In this document: piece after piece, positions 8,999 through 18,757 of the stretch
How positions within the stretch are numbered: position 1 is the stretch's first letter
Layout of the letters: the number at the start of each line of letters is the position of its first letter
From: a virus
Length of the DNA stretch: 40,881 bases
Virus record (IMG/VR): IMGVR_UViG_3300037042_001365
Span: 1-40,881 of that record
Reading direction: 5' to 3' (one strand)
Translations under genes and position numbers: made by a program
The notes under the pieces: model-generated
What the model was told of the DNA's origin: nothing
The model's database searches: none
Seen by the model: only the letters and a program-made list of their open reading frames with translations

Positions 8999-11900
8999 AT
9001 GGCAGAAGTAAAGAATAGTTTCTTAAAGTCTAAGATGAACCAAGACTTAGATGATAGGCTTATCCCTAATGGAGAATATAGATATGCAAATAATATTTCG
9101 GTTGGTAAATCTGAGACTGATGATATTGGAACATTAAAAAATGTTTTAGGAAATGAGTTATTGCCTTTAACTGATAATAGCAAATTTATTGCGGGCACTA
9201 ATATACTTAATCCAGAATATATACCTGGGTTGGAATGTATTGGTATATTTATGGATAACCAAAATAACCGTATGTTTCAATTTTTAACAAACTACACGGA
9301 TCCTAACCCAAACAGTATTACGCTGCCAACAGAGGGTACAATGAAAATAACAATGTACCGTTTTGATTCTCCTGAAACTTATGAAACATTAGTAGAAGGA
9401 TTATTTTTAAACTTTGCAAAGAACAAACAATTTAAAATAACCGGTGTAAATTTAGTTGAGGGCTTATTATTTTGGACTGACAATAGAAATCAACCTAGAA
9501 AAATAAATATTTCTAATGCTTTAAACAATAATAATTATTATTATACAGAGGAACAAATATCTGTAGCTAAATATGCTCCTGTAGATTCAATAACATTATA
9601 TAAGAAAGAAATTGCTACTGTTGTTTCGGGTACTTTGGATACTTATGTTTTATCAAACATGGATAGTATGGCGTGTACTATAGGAACAGTGTCTGGTACA
9701 CCACCTAGTCCATATACGGCAACAATAACTACAGCGGTAGTAGATGGATTTGCTGGATTTTCCGTTGGTGATGTTATTGCCGGTAATGATGGATCCGGTT
9801 CTTTTGGACTTGGTCAATTGGTTATTACTTCTTTAATTAACTCTACTAGTGTAAAAGTATCGTCAACTTCTATATTTTCCGCAGGTACAGTATCAATTAC
9901 ATTAAGATACCCTTATTTAGGGGCAATCCAATCAGGAGCTACTGTATTATCAGCGGATTCAAGTGGAAGTCAATTTTTAGTTGGTTCAGACTATGCTCTT
10001 GTAGATAGTATGAGTAACACTACATTAAAACTATATCAGCCAACAGATAAAATAAGTGATAATTATATATTAACATTCTTAATATCTACTATGACTGATA
10101 AGTCCTCCATACCTTCATGGCCTGGTGATCCCGCTTTTTTAGAAAACAAGTATGTTAGATTTAGTTATCGTTTTAAATATGATGATAACGAGTATTCTTT
10201 AATGGCTCCATTTACGCAAATAGCATATATACCTAAACAAAAAGGATATTTTATTGCTGGTAACGAAACGGATGCTTATAGGAGTACTGTTCTAAATTGG
10301 TTTGAGAATAATATAAACAATATTGAACTAATTATACCATTCCCTGATAAAATTGGTAATCTTATTGATAGTTATAAAATAACTGAAATTGATATTTTAT
10401 ATAAAGAATCAGATTCCGCTGCTGTTAAAGTTTTTGAAACAGTACCAGTATCAGCAATAAATACTGCGGAAAATACAGAAAATAATTATTATATACAACA
10501 ATATCAATCACAAAAACCGTATAAAACATTACCTGAAGATCAAACAGTAAGAGTATATGACAAGGTACCAGTAAGGGCAAGAGCTCAAGAATCTGCGGGT
10601 AACAGAATAATTTATGGTAATTATTATGATAAATATACTTCATTAGATTTTATAAATTATAATATCTCTATACAACCAAAATCAAATACAAAAACTAATT
10701 TTATAGAATACCCAAATCATACATTAAAAAAGAATAGAAATTATCAAGTAGGTTTTATAATAGCTGATAAGTTTGGTAGACAATCACCTGTGATTTTATC
10801 TTCTGGTGATTTGCCAGGTCTTAGTATAGGTGCAGGAGAATTTGCAAAAGGATCAACAGTATATTCTAGTTATGAAAATTCAATACTGTTTACAGATGTA
10901 CGTGCTTGGTTTGGAGATGCTTTAATATTGTATCTAAATAGTCCAATAGACCAACAAAAAGATATTCCTGCTGGTAAACCGGGGTTATATGCAATACCTA
11001 CTAGTAATTCTGGGTTTGCAATAACGGCATCAACAATAACAAATACAACATATACATATACTTTAGATACTACAGCTACATTAAATACGCCTCCTATTGC
11101 TGGTAATATAATGAGAGGATTTTATAAAGATTATGTTAAAGTTTTAACTAATCCTGTACCAACATTAAATCCTAATGAATATATAATAACAACTGATGGT
11201 AGAGTTAATGATATATATTTATATGTGGCACAATTAGGAGGGGTTAAGGATATTAAGTTTTCTTATACATATAATCCAATTGGATGGTATTCTTATAAGG
11301 TTGTTGTTAAACAACAAGAGCAAGATTACTATAATGTATATTTACCAGGAATGCTTAATGGTTATCCAGAAAGTCAAACTTTTGGATCTCAGGTAGTATA
11401 TTCAGGTATTGGAGCAACTGCCACTTCTACATTACAAAACGGTATAAATATAACCCAATTCCCAGTAAGTGAAACAGGTAATACCTCTCATATTGTTTTG
11501 ATTAATGATAATATTAATAAGGTACCAAGAGATTTATCTGAAGTTGGTCCTGACCAAAAACAATATAGAAGTAGTGTGCAATTATATGGTAGGGTTGAAA
11601 ATACAAATGCAACAATAGATATAATAGGCGAATTGCCCGATTACTCAGCTAAAGTAACCACTATAGAATATAGTACTATAGAGCCTGGTCAAGGTTTATG
11701 GGCATTAATAAAGCCAGGTGACGGTATACAGTGCGTAGAAGCAAACGAACCAATAACTATAACACCTGTACCCCCAGCTACTGGAGGAACAACTCCAAGT
11801 CCATATAGATGGTTAGGTAATACCGTTGTGGTTTCTAATAAGGTTGTTGGGACTACAGGGACTATAACAATGTCATCACCCAACTGGGTATTAAAAGCAG

Positions 11901-14437
11901 CACAAAATCCAAATGGGGATCCATATATTCATTTTATAATTACAAGAGCAGAGAATGTACAATATTTTCCAACTAGAAAAGCGGACACAGTTATATCGAT
12001 TGCATCGGCGGATGAATTTAATTTTTTAGATAGTTCTGAAGATAACTTAAGTGGTACGGCTGGTTTAAATTTTTATCAATTACAAACAAAACCACTAATA
12101 GGCAGAGTTTCTACTACTAATGAAATTGGTGTTGTTTCATCAAAGATGGTACCTTTTTTAAGTGTGTATGAAACTAGGCCAGAAGATAGTTTATTAGAGT
12201 TGTTTTGGGAAACCGCTACAACAGGTTTAATATCAGATTTAAACGCAGATGTATTAACTGGGTTTGATGGACCAACAAGTTTTGGAGAAGTTAATTATGA
12301 GCACTATGAATGGCAAAAATGGGATGGCCCTGGGAATGTAACTGGAGATGAAAACTCTAGATATATAACAGATGCCTTCTATGTATTAAACCAAAACGGA
12401 GTAATTATGCCAAATGCGTCCGTTACTTTAGTCGATGTTAGGGACGGAGTCGTTGGTAGTCCTAGTAGATTAAGCGATTTTGGACTTGAACCAATAACGG
12501 GTGGTTTAGATAATTTATATAGATTGTTTATAACCGAAACTTCAACTTTTGTATTTAATAATAATGCTATTTCTCAAGAATCCTATATATTTACATTTAA
12601 TGTTTTTGATATTGATAATCCATCGGCTACTTCAGTATTAACTATAGGTGGTAGATTGCGTAATATTGCTCCTATTATAACAACTTCTATTGTTGATTAT
12701 AATATAACACAAAACACAACAAACATTGTAACATTACAAGCAAATAACGGGTCTGCTTCTTTATCTATTGAAGGATTAAAATGGAGCATAACTAGTGGCA
12801 ATATAGGTAGTATATTTGCTTTAGACCCAGTTTCGGGATTATTAACACTGGATAATCCTAACGCTCCGTTAGGTAACTATAGTTTGTCTATAAAAGTACA
12901 AGATGCTATTAATACATCAACTGGTGAAGTTTTAGATCCAATAGGTACAATTTATGGTACATTGGAGGCTACAATAGAATTGAATATAAATATAGGAGAT
13001 GTTCCAGTATCATTTTGGTTAAGACCTGATTATATTAGTGCCGCAGTAGTCAAATTAAACAATCCATGTAGTAGTCTTACCCCCGATCTTTTTGGGATGG
13101 CTTATATAGGTAAAAAAATAGATCCTACTCTCACTTATCTTCCTGTAGTTCCAGGATTAGGTACAGGTAATTATGAATTTATTCAAAATGTAGAACAGGT
13201 TAATGCTGCATTATACATCCCTGGCGCAATAGTTCCTGAAGGTTTATATGAAGGCGAATATAGAGTTAAGGTAAAACTAGAGGTAACTGCTCTTGATTTA
13301 TGCGGTGAAGCGGGTCTTGCGAAATCAACTGGTAAAGCACAAATATATTTATATAAAAGAAAATATGCTGATCCGCCAACTGAACCTTGGGAGCTATCAA
13401 ATAATGAGAATAATTTTGGAATAGCACCGGTTTATGAAATAGGACCATTAGTAGTAGAAACTACTTATGATCCGATGGTTGATCCAGATGTAGTATATGG
13501 TCAACCAAAATCATTAACAACTTCTTTTACAATCGCGGCAGAACAACCTGACTTATACGAGTATGCTATTGGTGTAAAATTAATATATAGTGCCAGTGAG
13601 GGCTCTGGAATTAGCCCTCAAATTATGATTTATGGAAATGATGCTAATTATTCTTATGTACAAACATTGCCAGGATTCCAAATACCATTAACAAACGATT
13701 ATAAGTATTATACAGGAGTAGAAACAATATCAGCCGGACCTGGACCAGGTTATACATCTGGAGTGCCTTATACAACACTTGATGCAACAAGAGGGATTAA
13801 TTATTACTCCCAATTTAACACAATTGCGTCTGGGGACGTTGTTCTGGGTGCTACATTGGTAGAAGTTACACTAAGTACTGTTAATAATCAAGCAGCTGAA
13901 GGTCTTATTGCACATATTGAAGAACCAGGAGGTTCACCATTATTAGCATTTGGCGATGTAGTATATGTCAATCCGTCAAATCCGGCTGAAATAACAATAC
14001 AATTATACAGTGGATGGTCTTGGCCTCTTATAACCTCTTTGGCTGGAAAAAATTTAAGTTTAACAGCTAGTAGTGGAACTGGTGTATTATATGCAAATAC
14101 AGAAGAGGGTACTGAAATAAAAAGATTTTATACAGACTCTAATCTTACAACAAAATGGATTCCACCTGTAGGCGGTAGATATTATAACTTTGTAACAGAG
14201 AAAGACTATAATCCACTGGATTCAGTGTTTGGCGGTTTATACCCTGGTGTATTAAAATATAGTAAGTTCCCATATTATTGTGCGTTTATTAACGGAAATG
14301 GAGAGGTAGTTGAAGCAGTTGGTACAACACCAAATGTACAAACAGCTTGGGAAGGGCAAAATACTGCTAATACAGCACCAGAAGCAATTGCAAATTATAG
14401 TTACAACGTTCTTTATGTAGAACCTCCTGTGCCATAG
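8999..14437 (+). CDS. Tail nozzle/stabilisation-family protein with cadherin-like insert (1812 aa)
   Basis: The N-terminus (FLKSKMNQDLDDRLIPNGEY, then NNISVGKSETDDIGTLKN) and the segment LLFWTDNRNQPRKINI near residues 156-171 are signatures of the large stabilisation/tail protein of crAss-like and related podoviruses, usually modelled as a beta-propeller nozzle closing the tail. The rest is almost all beta and Thr/Ser/Gly/Asn-rich. Residues about 1220-1310 resemble a cadherin/Ig-like domain (ITSGNIGSIFALDPVSGLLT), a fold often used for surface adhesion. No separate tail fibre gene is visible, so the C-terminal two thirds may carry receptor binding. The complementary conserved half of the family is in the next gene, 53 bases downstream. 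No collagen or peptidase motif was seen. The family call is firm; the adhesin role is inference. Confidence 0.72.
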   Translation: MAEVKNSFLKSKMNQDLDDRLIPNGEYRYANNISVGKSETDDIGTLKNVLGNELLPLTDNSKFIAGTNILNPEYIPGLECIGIFMDNQNNRMFQFLTNYTDPNPNSITLPTEGTMKITMYRFDSPETYETLVEGLFLNFAKNKQFKITGVNLVEGLLFWTDNRNQPRKINISNALNNNNYYYTEEQISVAKYAPVDSITLYKKEIATVVSGTLDTYVLSNMDSMACTIGTVSGTPPSPYTATITTAVVDGFAGFSVGDVIAGNDGSGSFGLGQLVITSLINSTSVKVSSTSIFSAGTVSITLRYPYLGAIQSGATVLSADSSGSQFLVGSDYALVDSMSNTTLKLYQPTDKISDNYILTFLISTMTDKSSIPSWPGDPAFLENKYVRFSYRFKYDDNEYSLMAPFTQIAYIPKQKGYFIAGNETDAYRSTVLNWFENNINNIELIIPFPDKIGNLIDSYKITEIDILYKESDSAAVKVFETVPVSAINTAENTENNYYIQQYQSQKPYKTLPEDQTVRVYDKVPVRARAQESAGNRIIYGNYYDKYTSLDFINYNISIQPKSNTKTNFIEYPNHTLKKNRNYQVGFIIADKFGRQSPVILSSGDLPGLSIGAGEFAKGSTVYSSYENSILFTDVRAWFGDALILYLNSPIDQQKDIPAGKPGLYAIPTSNSGFAITASTITNTTYTYTLDTTATLNTPPIAGNIMRGFYKDYVKVLTNPVPTLNPNEYIITTDGRVNDIYLYVAQLGGVKDIKFSYTYNPIGWYSYKVVVKQQEQDYYNVYLPGMLNGYPESQTFGSQVVYSGIGATATSTLQNGINITQFPVSETGNTSHIVLINDNINKVPRDLSEVGPDQKQYRSSVQLYGRVENTNATIDIIGELPDYSAKVTTIEYSTIEPGQGLWALIKPGDGIQCVEANEPITITPVPPATGGTTPSPYRWLGNTVVVSNKVVGTTGTITMSSPNWVLKAAQNPNGDPYIHFIITRAENVQYFPTRKADTVISIASADEFNFLDSSEDNLSGTAGLNFYQLQTKPLIGRVSTTNEIGVVSSKMVPFLSVYETRPEDSLLELFWETATTGLISDLNADVLTGFDGPTSFGEVNYEHYEWQKWDGPGNVTGDENSRYITDAFYVLNQNGVIMPNASVTLVDVRDGVVGSPSRLSDFGLEPITGGLDNLYRLFITETSTFVFNNNAISQESYIFTFNVFDIDNPSATSVLTIGGRLRNIAPIITTSIVDYNITQNTTNIVTLQANNGSASLSIEGLKWSITSGNIGSIFALDPVSGLLTLDNPNAPLGNYSLSIKVQDAINTSTGEVLDPIGTIYGTLEATIELNINIGDVPVSFWLRPDYISAAVVKLNNPCSSLTPDLFGMAYIGKKIDPTLTYLPVVPGLGTGNYEFIQNVEQVNAALYIPGAIVPEGLYEGEYRVKVKLEVTALDLCGEAGLAKSTGKAQIYLYKRKYADPPTEPWELSNNENNFGIAPVYEIGPLVVETTYDPMVDPDVVYGQPKSLTTSFTIAAEQPDLYEYAIGVKLIYSASEGSGISPQIMIYGNDANYSYVQTLPGFQIPLTNDYKYYTGVETISAGPGPGYTSGVPYTTLDATRGINYYSQFNTIASGDVVLGATLVEVTLSTVNNQAAEGLIAHIEEPGGSPLLAFGDVVYVNPSNPAEITIQLYSGWSWPLITSLAGKNLSLTASSGTGVLYANTEEGTEIKRFYTDSNLTTKWIPPVGGRYYNFVTEKDYNPLDSVFGGLYPGVLKYSKFPYYCAFINGNGEVVEAVGTTPNVQTAWEGQNTANTAPEAIANYSYNVLYVEPPVP

Positions 14438-14490
14438 TATATAATACTACAATTAAATTAAAAACCATAAAAAAAACGTGATTATAAAGT

Positions 14491-16029
14491 ATGGCAGCAA
14501 TATTAGAATTAAAATACTTTAACTCTTTTTGGTTAAAGAAACTAGATACAATAGTAGAAGTAGAAGATACAACAGCGGTTCTAAGTGGTACCGTTGGTGC
14601 GTCTCCTAATATAACTATAACTTTACCAAACGGTGAAATTGGGGTTGGACAGACTGTTAGTTGGGAAATTGGAGAGATTAAAGAAACAGCTTTTGTCTAT
14701 AAGAAAACAGGCACTACAGATACTGAATTTATTTTAAGTGAGCCTGTAACTATACCAGATGGAACAGTTTTAACATTTGGTCCAATAACGAACTTTGATT
14801 ATATACCAGCGGCTTATGCGTCTACTCCAGAATCAGATTGGTTTGTTGAAGAAGCTAGAATTAGAGGCGGGTATAATAATACAAATATTGATTTAGGCGT
14901 TAAGGCTTATATAGTTGAGGACAGATCACAACAGCAACATAGACAAAATTCATTAGTATACTCAGGGGTATTTAATTCAAGAACTGGTGTTAATAAAACA
15001 AACGAGTTTTCGGTTGGGGAAGATATAACAAGAAGTTTGGATCCTGCAAATGGTTCTATTCAAAAATTATATTCAGAAGATACAAACTTAATTGTATTCC
15101 AAGAATTTAAAGTTAGTAATGCTTTAATTGACAAAGATGCTATTTATTCCGCTGAAGGACAGCCAATGACAACATCTGGAGCTCAAGTAATTGGCCAGGT
15201 TCAAGCTTATGCTGGTAACTATGGTATTGGTACTAATCCAGAAAGTTTTGCTGTCTATGGCTTCCGTAAGTACTTTGTTGATAGAAATAGAAATGTAGTA
15301 TTAAGATTATCACAAGATGGTATATCTGAAATATCAGAATATGGTATGGGTGATTTCTTTAGAGATAATCTTTCTGCAATTGGTAATGACGGATTTATAT
15401 TAGGTATGTGGGACATGCATAATAAAGAATATGTTTTATCAATGCAACCTGTAACTGGAACTTACAAAACATTAACTTTTGATGAAGATGTATCAGGTTG
15501 GACAAGTTTCTTCGATTACAGACCAAACTGTGGAGGAAGTTTAAGAAATAACTTTTACACATTTAAGAACGGTGAAATATGGAAACATTATTCTCCGGCT
15601 AATAGTGGATGGGGTAGATTTTATGGTGTTACTTATAATTCATCAGTTGAAGTTATATTTAATCCAGACGTTTCTTTGGTTAAAACTTTTAAAACAATAA
15701 ACTATGAAGGAAGTACTGGTTGGGAAACTTTATCATTTTATACTGACTCTGATGTTTCAGCTCCTATATCTAAAGCATCTTATACAACGACTCTTGCTGG
15801 TTTAGAATTACAATTATTTACTAATTCATTCAAGAGAAAAGAAGATAAATACTTTGCAAACCTTATTAATATTACACCAGCGGCAAATAGTGAAGTTGTA
15901 TGGGGGAATTCAATGACAGGGGTTAAAGGAACAACAGCCGCAGTTAGAATGAATTATTCTAATGCAAGTTTAAACAAAAGTGTACAATTATTTGCGGTAT
16001 CTTCAGATTACATAGACTCATCTTACTAA
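14491..16029 (+). CDS. Tail nozzle/stabilisation-family protein, second component (512 aa)
   Basis: Residues about 150-300 contain NSLVYSGVFNSRTGVNKTNE, DITRSLDPANGSIQKLYSED and AVYGFRKYFVDRNRN, a run of motifs typical of the C-terminal part of the podovirus stabilisation/nozzle protein. Residues about 30-105 look like a separate small beta domain (VEVEDTTAVLSG through VLTFGPI). The mix of WDMHNKEYVLS-type blades fits a beta-propeller. It presumably joins the 1812-aa product in the tail tip. In related phages, as I remember them, these halves can lie in one long chain; here they are encoded as two genes with an AT-rich 53-base spacer between them. There is no sign of a frameshift linking them: the first gene has its own stop and this one has a leader plus ATG. 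Confidence 0.68.
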   Translation: MAAILELKYFNSFWLKKLDTIVEVEDTTAVLSGTVGASPNITITLPNGEIGVGQTVSWEIGEIKETAFVYKKTGTTDTEFILSEPVTIPDGTVLTFGPITNFDYIPAAYASTPESDWFVEEARIRGGYNNTNIDLGVKAYIVEDRSQQQHRQNSLVYSGVFNSRTGVNKTNEFSVGEDITRSLDPANGSIQKLYSEDTNLIVFQEFKVSNALIDKDAIYSAEGQPMTTSGAQVIGQVQAYAGNYGIGTNPESFAVYGFRKYFVDRNRNVVLRLSQDGISEISEYGMGDFFRDNLSAIGNDGFILGMWDMHNKEYVLSMQPVTGTYKTLTFDEDVSGWTSFFDYRPNCGGSLRNNFYTFKNGEIWKHYSPANSGWGRFYGVTYNSSVEVIFNPDVSLVKTFKTINYEGSTGWETLSFYTDSDVSAPISKASYTTTLAGLELQLFTNSFKRKEDKYFANLINITPAANSEVVWGNSMTGVKGTTAAVRMNYSNASLNKSVQLFAVSSDYIDSSY

Positions 16030-16040
16030 AATTTAATTAA

Positions 16041-16514
16041 ATGAATGACAAATTAGAAACAAAAACTGAGAATAGAATAATTAGCCAAGACTATATTGAT
16101 AGGGTTGAACATTTAGAGCAAACTTTACTAGCGATGGATGATCCAAATATAGCTAAAGGTAATACAGACTTGTTTCCATTAAAGCATTCATTTTCACACG
16201 GTATATACATACGGGAGATGTTTATGGAGAAAGATAGCGTTGTTATCGGCAAACTTCATAAATTCTCCCATACGTGGTTTTTATTAAAAGGTAAATTATT
16301 AGTATCAACAGATGAAGGATCAAATGAATATATAGCTCCTTGTTATGTTAATGCTCCGTCTGGTACAAAAAGAATTATATATGCTGAGGAGGAATCAATA
16401 TTTATTAATGTACATCCAAATCCAGATAATATAACTGATACGGATGAATTGGAAGATATTTTGGCTTGCACATCGTATAAAGAATATAATGAATATAAAC
16501 TATTAAAAGAATAA
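16041..16514 (+). CDS. Cupin-fold small protein in the virion cluster
   Basis: The 157-residue protein has the outline of a single cupin beta-barrel: GKLHKFSHTWFLLKGKLLVS (residues 70-89) gives the first histidine motif (H73, H77, then G84), APSGTKR (about 105-111) the turn, and FINVHPN (121-127) the second motif with H125. These could bind one divalent metal. The expected Glu of motif 1 is not obvious, so enzymatic activity is uncertain. The N-terminal 35 residues are helical and charged. Stray cupins are known within phage structural operons, but their job is not settled; a metal-binding virion component or sugar/phosphate-modifying enzyme are both possible. The next gene starts 3 bases after its stop. 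Confidence 0.7.
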   Translation: MNDKLETKTENRIISQDYIDRVEHLEQTLLAMDDPNIAKGNTDLFPLKHSFSHGIYIREMFMEKDSVVIGKLHKFSHTWFLLKGKLLVSTDEGSNEYIAPCYVNAPSGTKRIIYAEEESIFINVHPNPDNITDTDELEDILACTSYKEYNEYKLLKE

Positions 16515-16517
16515 TAT

Positions 16518-17306
16518 ATGACAATGGTAGTAGTTGGAGTAGTAGGTGCCGTTGGTACTATAGCTTCAGGATTAATAAAAGCAGGAGCTGCTAAGAAAAA
16601 AGAAAAAGCAGCTGCAGCCGACAAAGCTAGATTGGGAGCAGAACTTAATAAACTAGAAAGTAGTAGACAAGCTATTATAAACCCATATTCCACAACTAAG
16701 GACATGAGTAGCTTAGCCAAAGATTTATCCGGCACATTAAGCAATCCATACGCTAACCTGGGTGTTGCTACTAATGCAGCAAGGTTTGAAGCGGAACAAA
16801 TAGATATGTCATTAGCTAATACATTAGATACATTAAAAGATACAGGTGCAGGAGCCGGTGGTGCAACAGCATTAGCTCAAGCGGCATTAAAAGCTAAGCA
16901 AGGTATATCTTCTAATATTGAATCCCAAGAAGCCACAAATGACAAAATGAAAGCTCAAGGGGAAGCACAATTGCAAGAAGCTAAAATGCAGGAAAAACAA
17001 AGAATACAAGGTGTTCAAATTGATGAGGCTCGACGTGTGCAAGGAGCAGAGGCAGCTGGTAAAGCATTTATGTTTGGTGCTCAAGAAAGCAGAGAACAGG
17101 GTAAAATAGATCGAGTTGCAGCACAAATGGGCGGTGCAGCGGCTCAACAGTCACAAGCACAGTCAGATTATACAGGTGCTATTACGGGAACAATTGGAGG
17201 TTTGGCATCAATAGCCGGAAGTATGGCTAGTAGTAGCAGTGCAGCAAATAGTAGTTCTGGATCGGGTTATGCATCTCAATTTGGAGCAATGGCAAATAAA
17301 TTTTAA
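16518..17306 (+). CDS. Internal virion / DNA-ejection protein, small (262 aa)
   Basis: The protein has a hydrophobic Gly/Val/Ala segment at residues 4-20 (VVVGVVGAVGTIASGLI), a long Ala/Gln/Lys/Glu-rich helical middle (about 110-205) and a Gly/Ser/Ala-rich, membrane-active-looking C-terminus (ITGTIGGLASIAGSMASSSS). This composition and position match the T7 gp14-like class of ejection proteins that travel inside the head and form a channel through the host envelope. The two larger genes that follow are the expected partners (compare T7 gp14-gp15-gp16). No sequence-level motif fixes the family, so the call rests on composition, size and gene order. Confidence 0.62.
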   Translation: MTMVVVGVVGAVGTIASGLIKAGAAKKKEKAAAADKARLGAELNKLESSRQAIINPYSTTKDMSSLAKDLSGTLSNPYANLGVATNAARFEAEQIDMSLANTLDTLKDTGAGAGGATALAQAALKAKQGISSNIESQEATNDKMKAQGEAQLQEAKMQEKQRIQGVQIDEARRVQGAEAAGKAFMFGAQESREQGKIDRVAAQMGGAAAQQSQAQSDYTGAITGTIGGLASIAGSMASSSSAANSSSGSGYASQFGAMANKF

Positions 17307-17327
17307 GATTTAATTAAAAATATATAT

Positions 17328-18734
17328 ATGGGAGCATATTCAAATCCAGAAACAGTAATAGATACACAATCGGGTGAACATTTTAGAAGACTTCAGGAAA
17401 CCATAGTAAGTACTACTGTAGGTATTATAAATGCTTGGACCGCCAAAGCTACTGAAAATAAAAAAAAGAACGAGGCTATTGCTATAAAAGTAGGTGAAGA
17501 AGAAAGTGCAATGAATAGATTTGTTGGTGATGCTCAAATAAAAAATCCTACCGTAGATTTTGAAGATTTGTATCGCCCAATGATAAAAGAATATGCGCAA
17601 TTAAAAACAAGCATATTAAACGGGACTAGTGCTAATCCTTCAGAAGATAGAAAAAAATCAGATAAAATATTTGGTACCGTAAAAAATATACAAGAAAGTT
17701 TAATTGATATTTCTAGTACTGGTTTTATTGATGCCTTCAAAAATATGAATACTGCAGGAGGTTTGGACGGATCGGCTAACCAACCAGAAATAGTAGATGG
17801 ATTAGCTATATTTCATGGGTTAAAAAGCGGAAAAAAAGTACCCGTTAAAAATGAAAATTATCAGATTGATTGGGACATATATGATGGTGATGGCAAATTT
17901 GTAAAAAAGTTTACATCACAGGAGATAAAAGACTCTTCTAAAAACGGTATGTTATTTATGGTTCCTAATGCGGCAGAAAATGTTGACTCATTTAAAATAG
18001 CTAATCCAAACATATTCGAACAAAAAGAAGGACAACCAACTGGCATTATAACAAGTGGTTATTTAGATGAACCTATAGAATATAAAATACAAGACAAATC
18101 AGTTCAAGATACACTTACATACACAAAGAAAACGGCTACTTATGGTTTAAAACAAACTGTTAATAAGGCTAGAATAGCAGAAGACACTAATTTTAATGCA
18201 ATGGTTGAAACCAAAGCAGCTGGTATGACTAATTCTACATTCTCAGGTCGTGAAGCTATATTATTTAATAATAATTATTTTAAAAACCAGCCAAATGCAG
18301 TGGTTTTAGATCCAACAAAATCATTAACTGAAGAACAAAAAATTAAGTTTAAAGAAGACTACAAAAAGTTTGTTCTTGATGGATTACCGAATGAACAAAT
18401 AGTTCCTGGTTATAAACCTGTTGAAAAAGAAGAAATTGTAGAAGTAAAACCAAAAACTCCTAAAGGGGGCGCCGCCACACCAAAAGGTGGTAAACCAACA
18501 AAGACTGATGGAAACATTGACAAAATTAGTAAAGAAATATATGCTATTGATAAAAATAGTGGACCAAGAAAGTTTTCTTATGGAGGGAATGTAGTTACTT
18601 ATGATACATCAACACAGGAATTTAGAATAACTGATTCAAGAGGACCGAAAGATGCTGTATTTAAAACAAAAGCAGAGGTTATACAATACTTAAAAGATGG
18701 AGCAAAACCAAAACTTGGTGTTAAAAGTAAATAA
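17328..18734 (+). CDS. Internal virion / ejection protein, middle (468 aa)
   Basis: The product starts MGAYSNPETVIDTQSGEHFR and is helical over residues 15-140, then mixed; residues about 375-400 form a Pro/Lys/Gly/Thr linker (KPKTPKGGAATPKGGKPTKT), and a small alpha/beta domain of about 70 residues ends the chain. I do not recognise a named domain. Its place between the gp14-like small ejection protein and the giant protein suggests the second member of a three-protein ejection set, analogous to T7 gp15. No membrane segment or enzyme motif was found. Spacing to the neighbours is 21 and 23 bases, each an A/T-rich leader, so the three genes are probably co-transcribed. Confidence 0.55.
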   Translation: MGAYSNPETVIDTQSGEHFRRLQETIVSTTVGIINAWTAKATENKKKNEAIAIKVGEEESAMNRFVGDAQIKNPTVDFEDLYRPMIKEYAQLKTSILNGTSANPSEDRKKSDKIFGTVKNIQESLIDISSTGFIDAFKNMNTAGGLDGSANQPEIVDGLAIFHGLKSGKKVPVKNENYQIDWDIYDGDGKFVKKFTSQEIKDSSKNGMLFMVPNAAENVDSFKIANPNIFEQKEGQPTGIITSGYLDEPIEYKIQDKSVQDTLTYTKKTATYGLKQTVNKARIAEDTNFNAMVETKAAGMTNSTFSGREAILFNNNYFKNQPNAVVLDPTKSLTEEQKIKFKEDYKKFVLDGLPNEQIVPGYKPVEKEEIVEVKPKTPKGGAATPKGGKPTKTDGNIDKISKEIYAIDKNSGPRKFSYGGNVVTYDTSTQEFRITDSRGPKDAVFKTKAEVIQYLKDGAKPKLGVKSK

Positions 18735-18757
18735 AATTAAAAAATAAATAATATATT

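Noticed and set aside
16343-16744. 133-aa Ala/Leu/Ser-rich frame on the - strand
   Set aside because: It overlaps the cupin and ejection protein genes antisense, and its repeats (SLYSLYSLYD) mirror AT-rich codons of the + strand.
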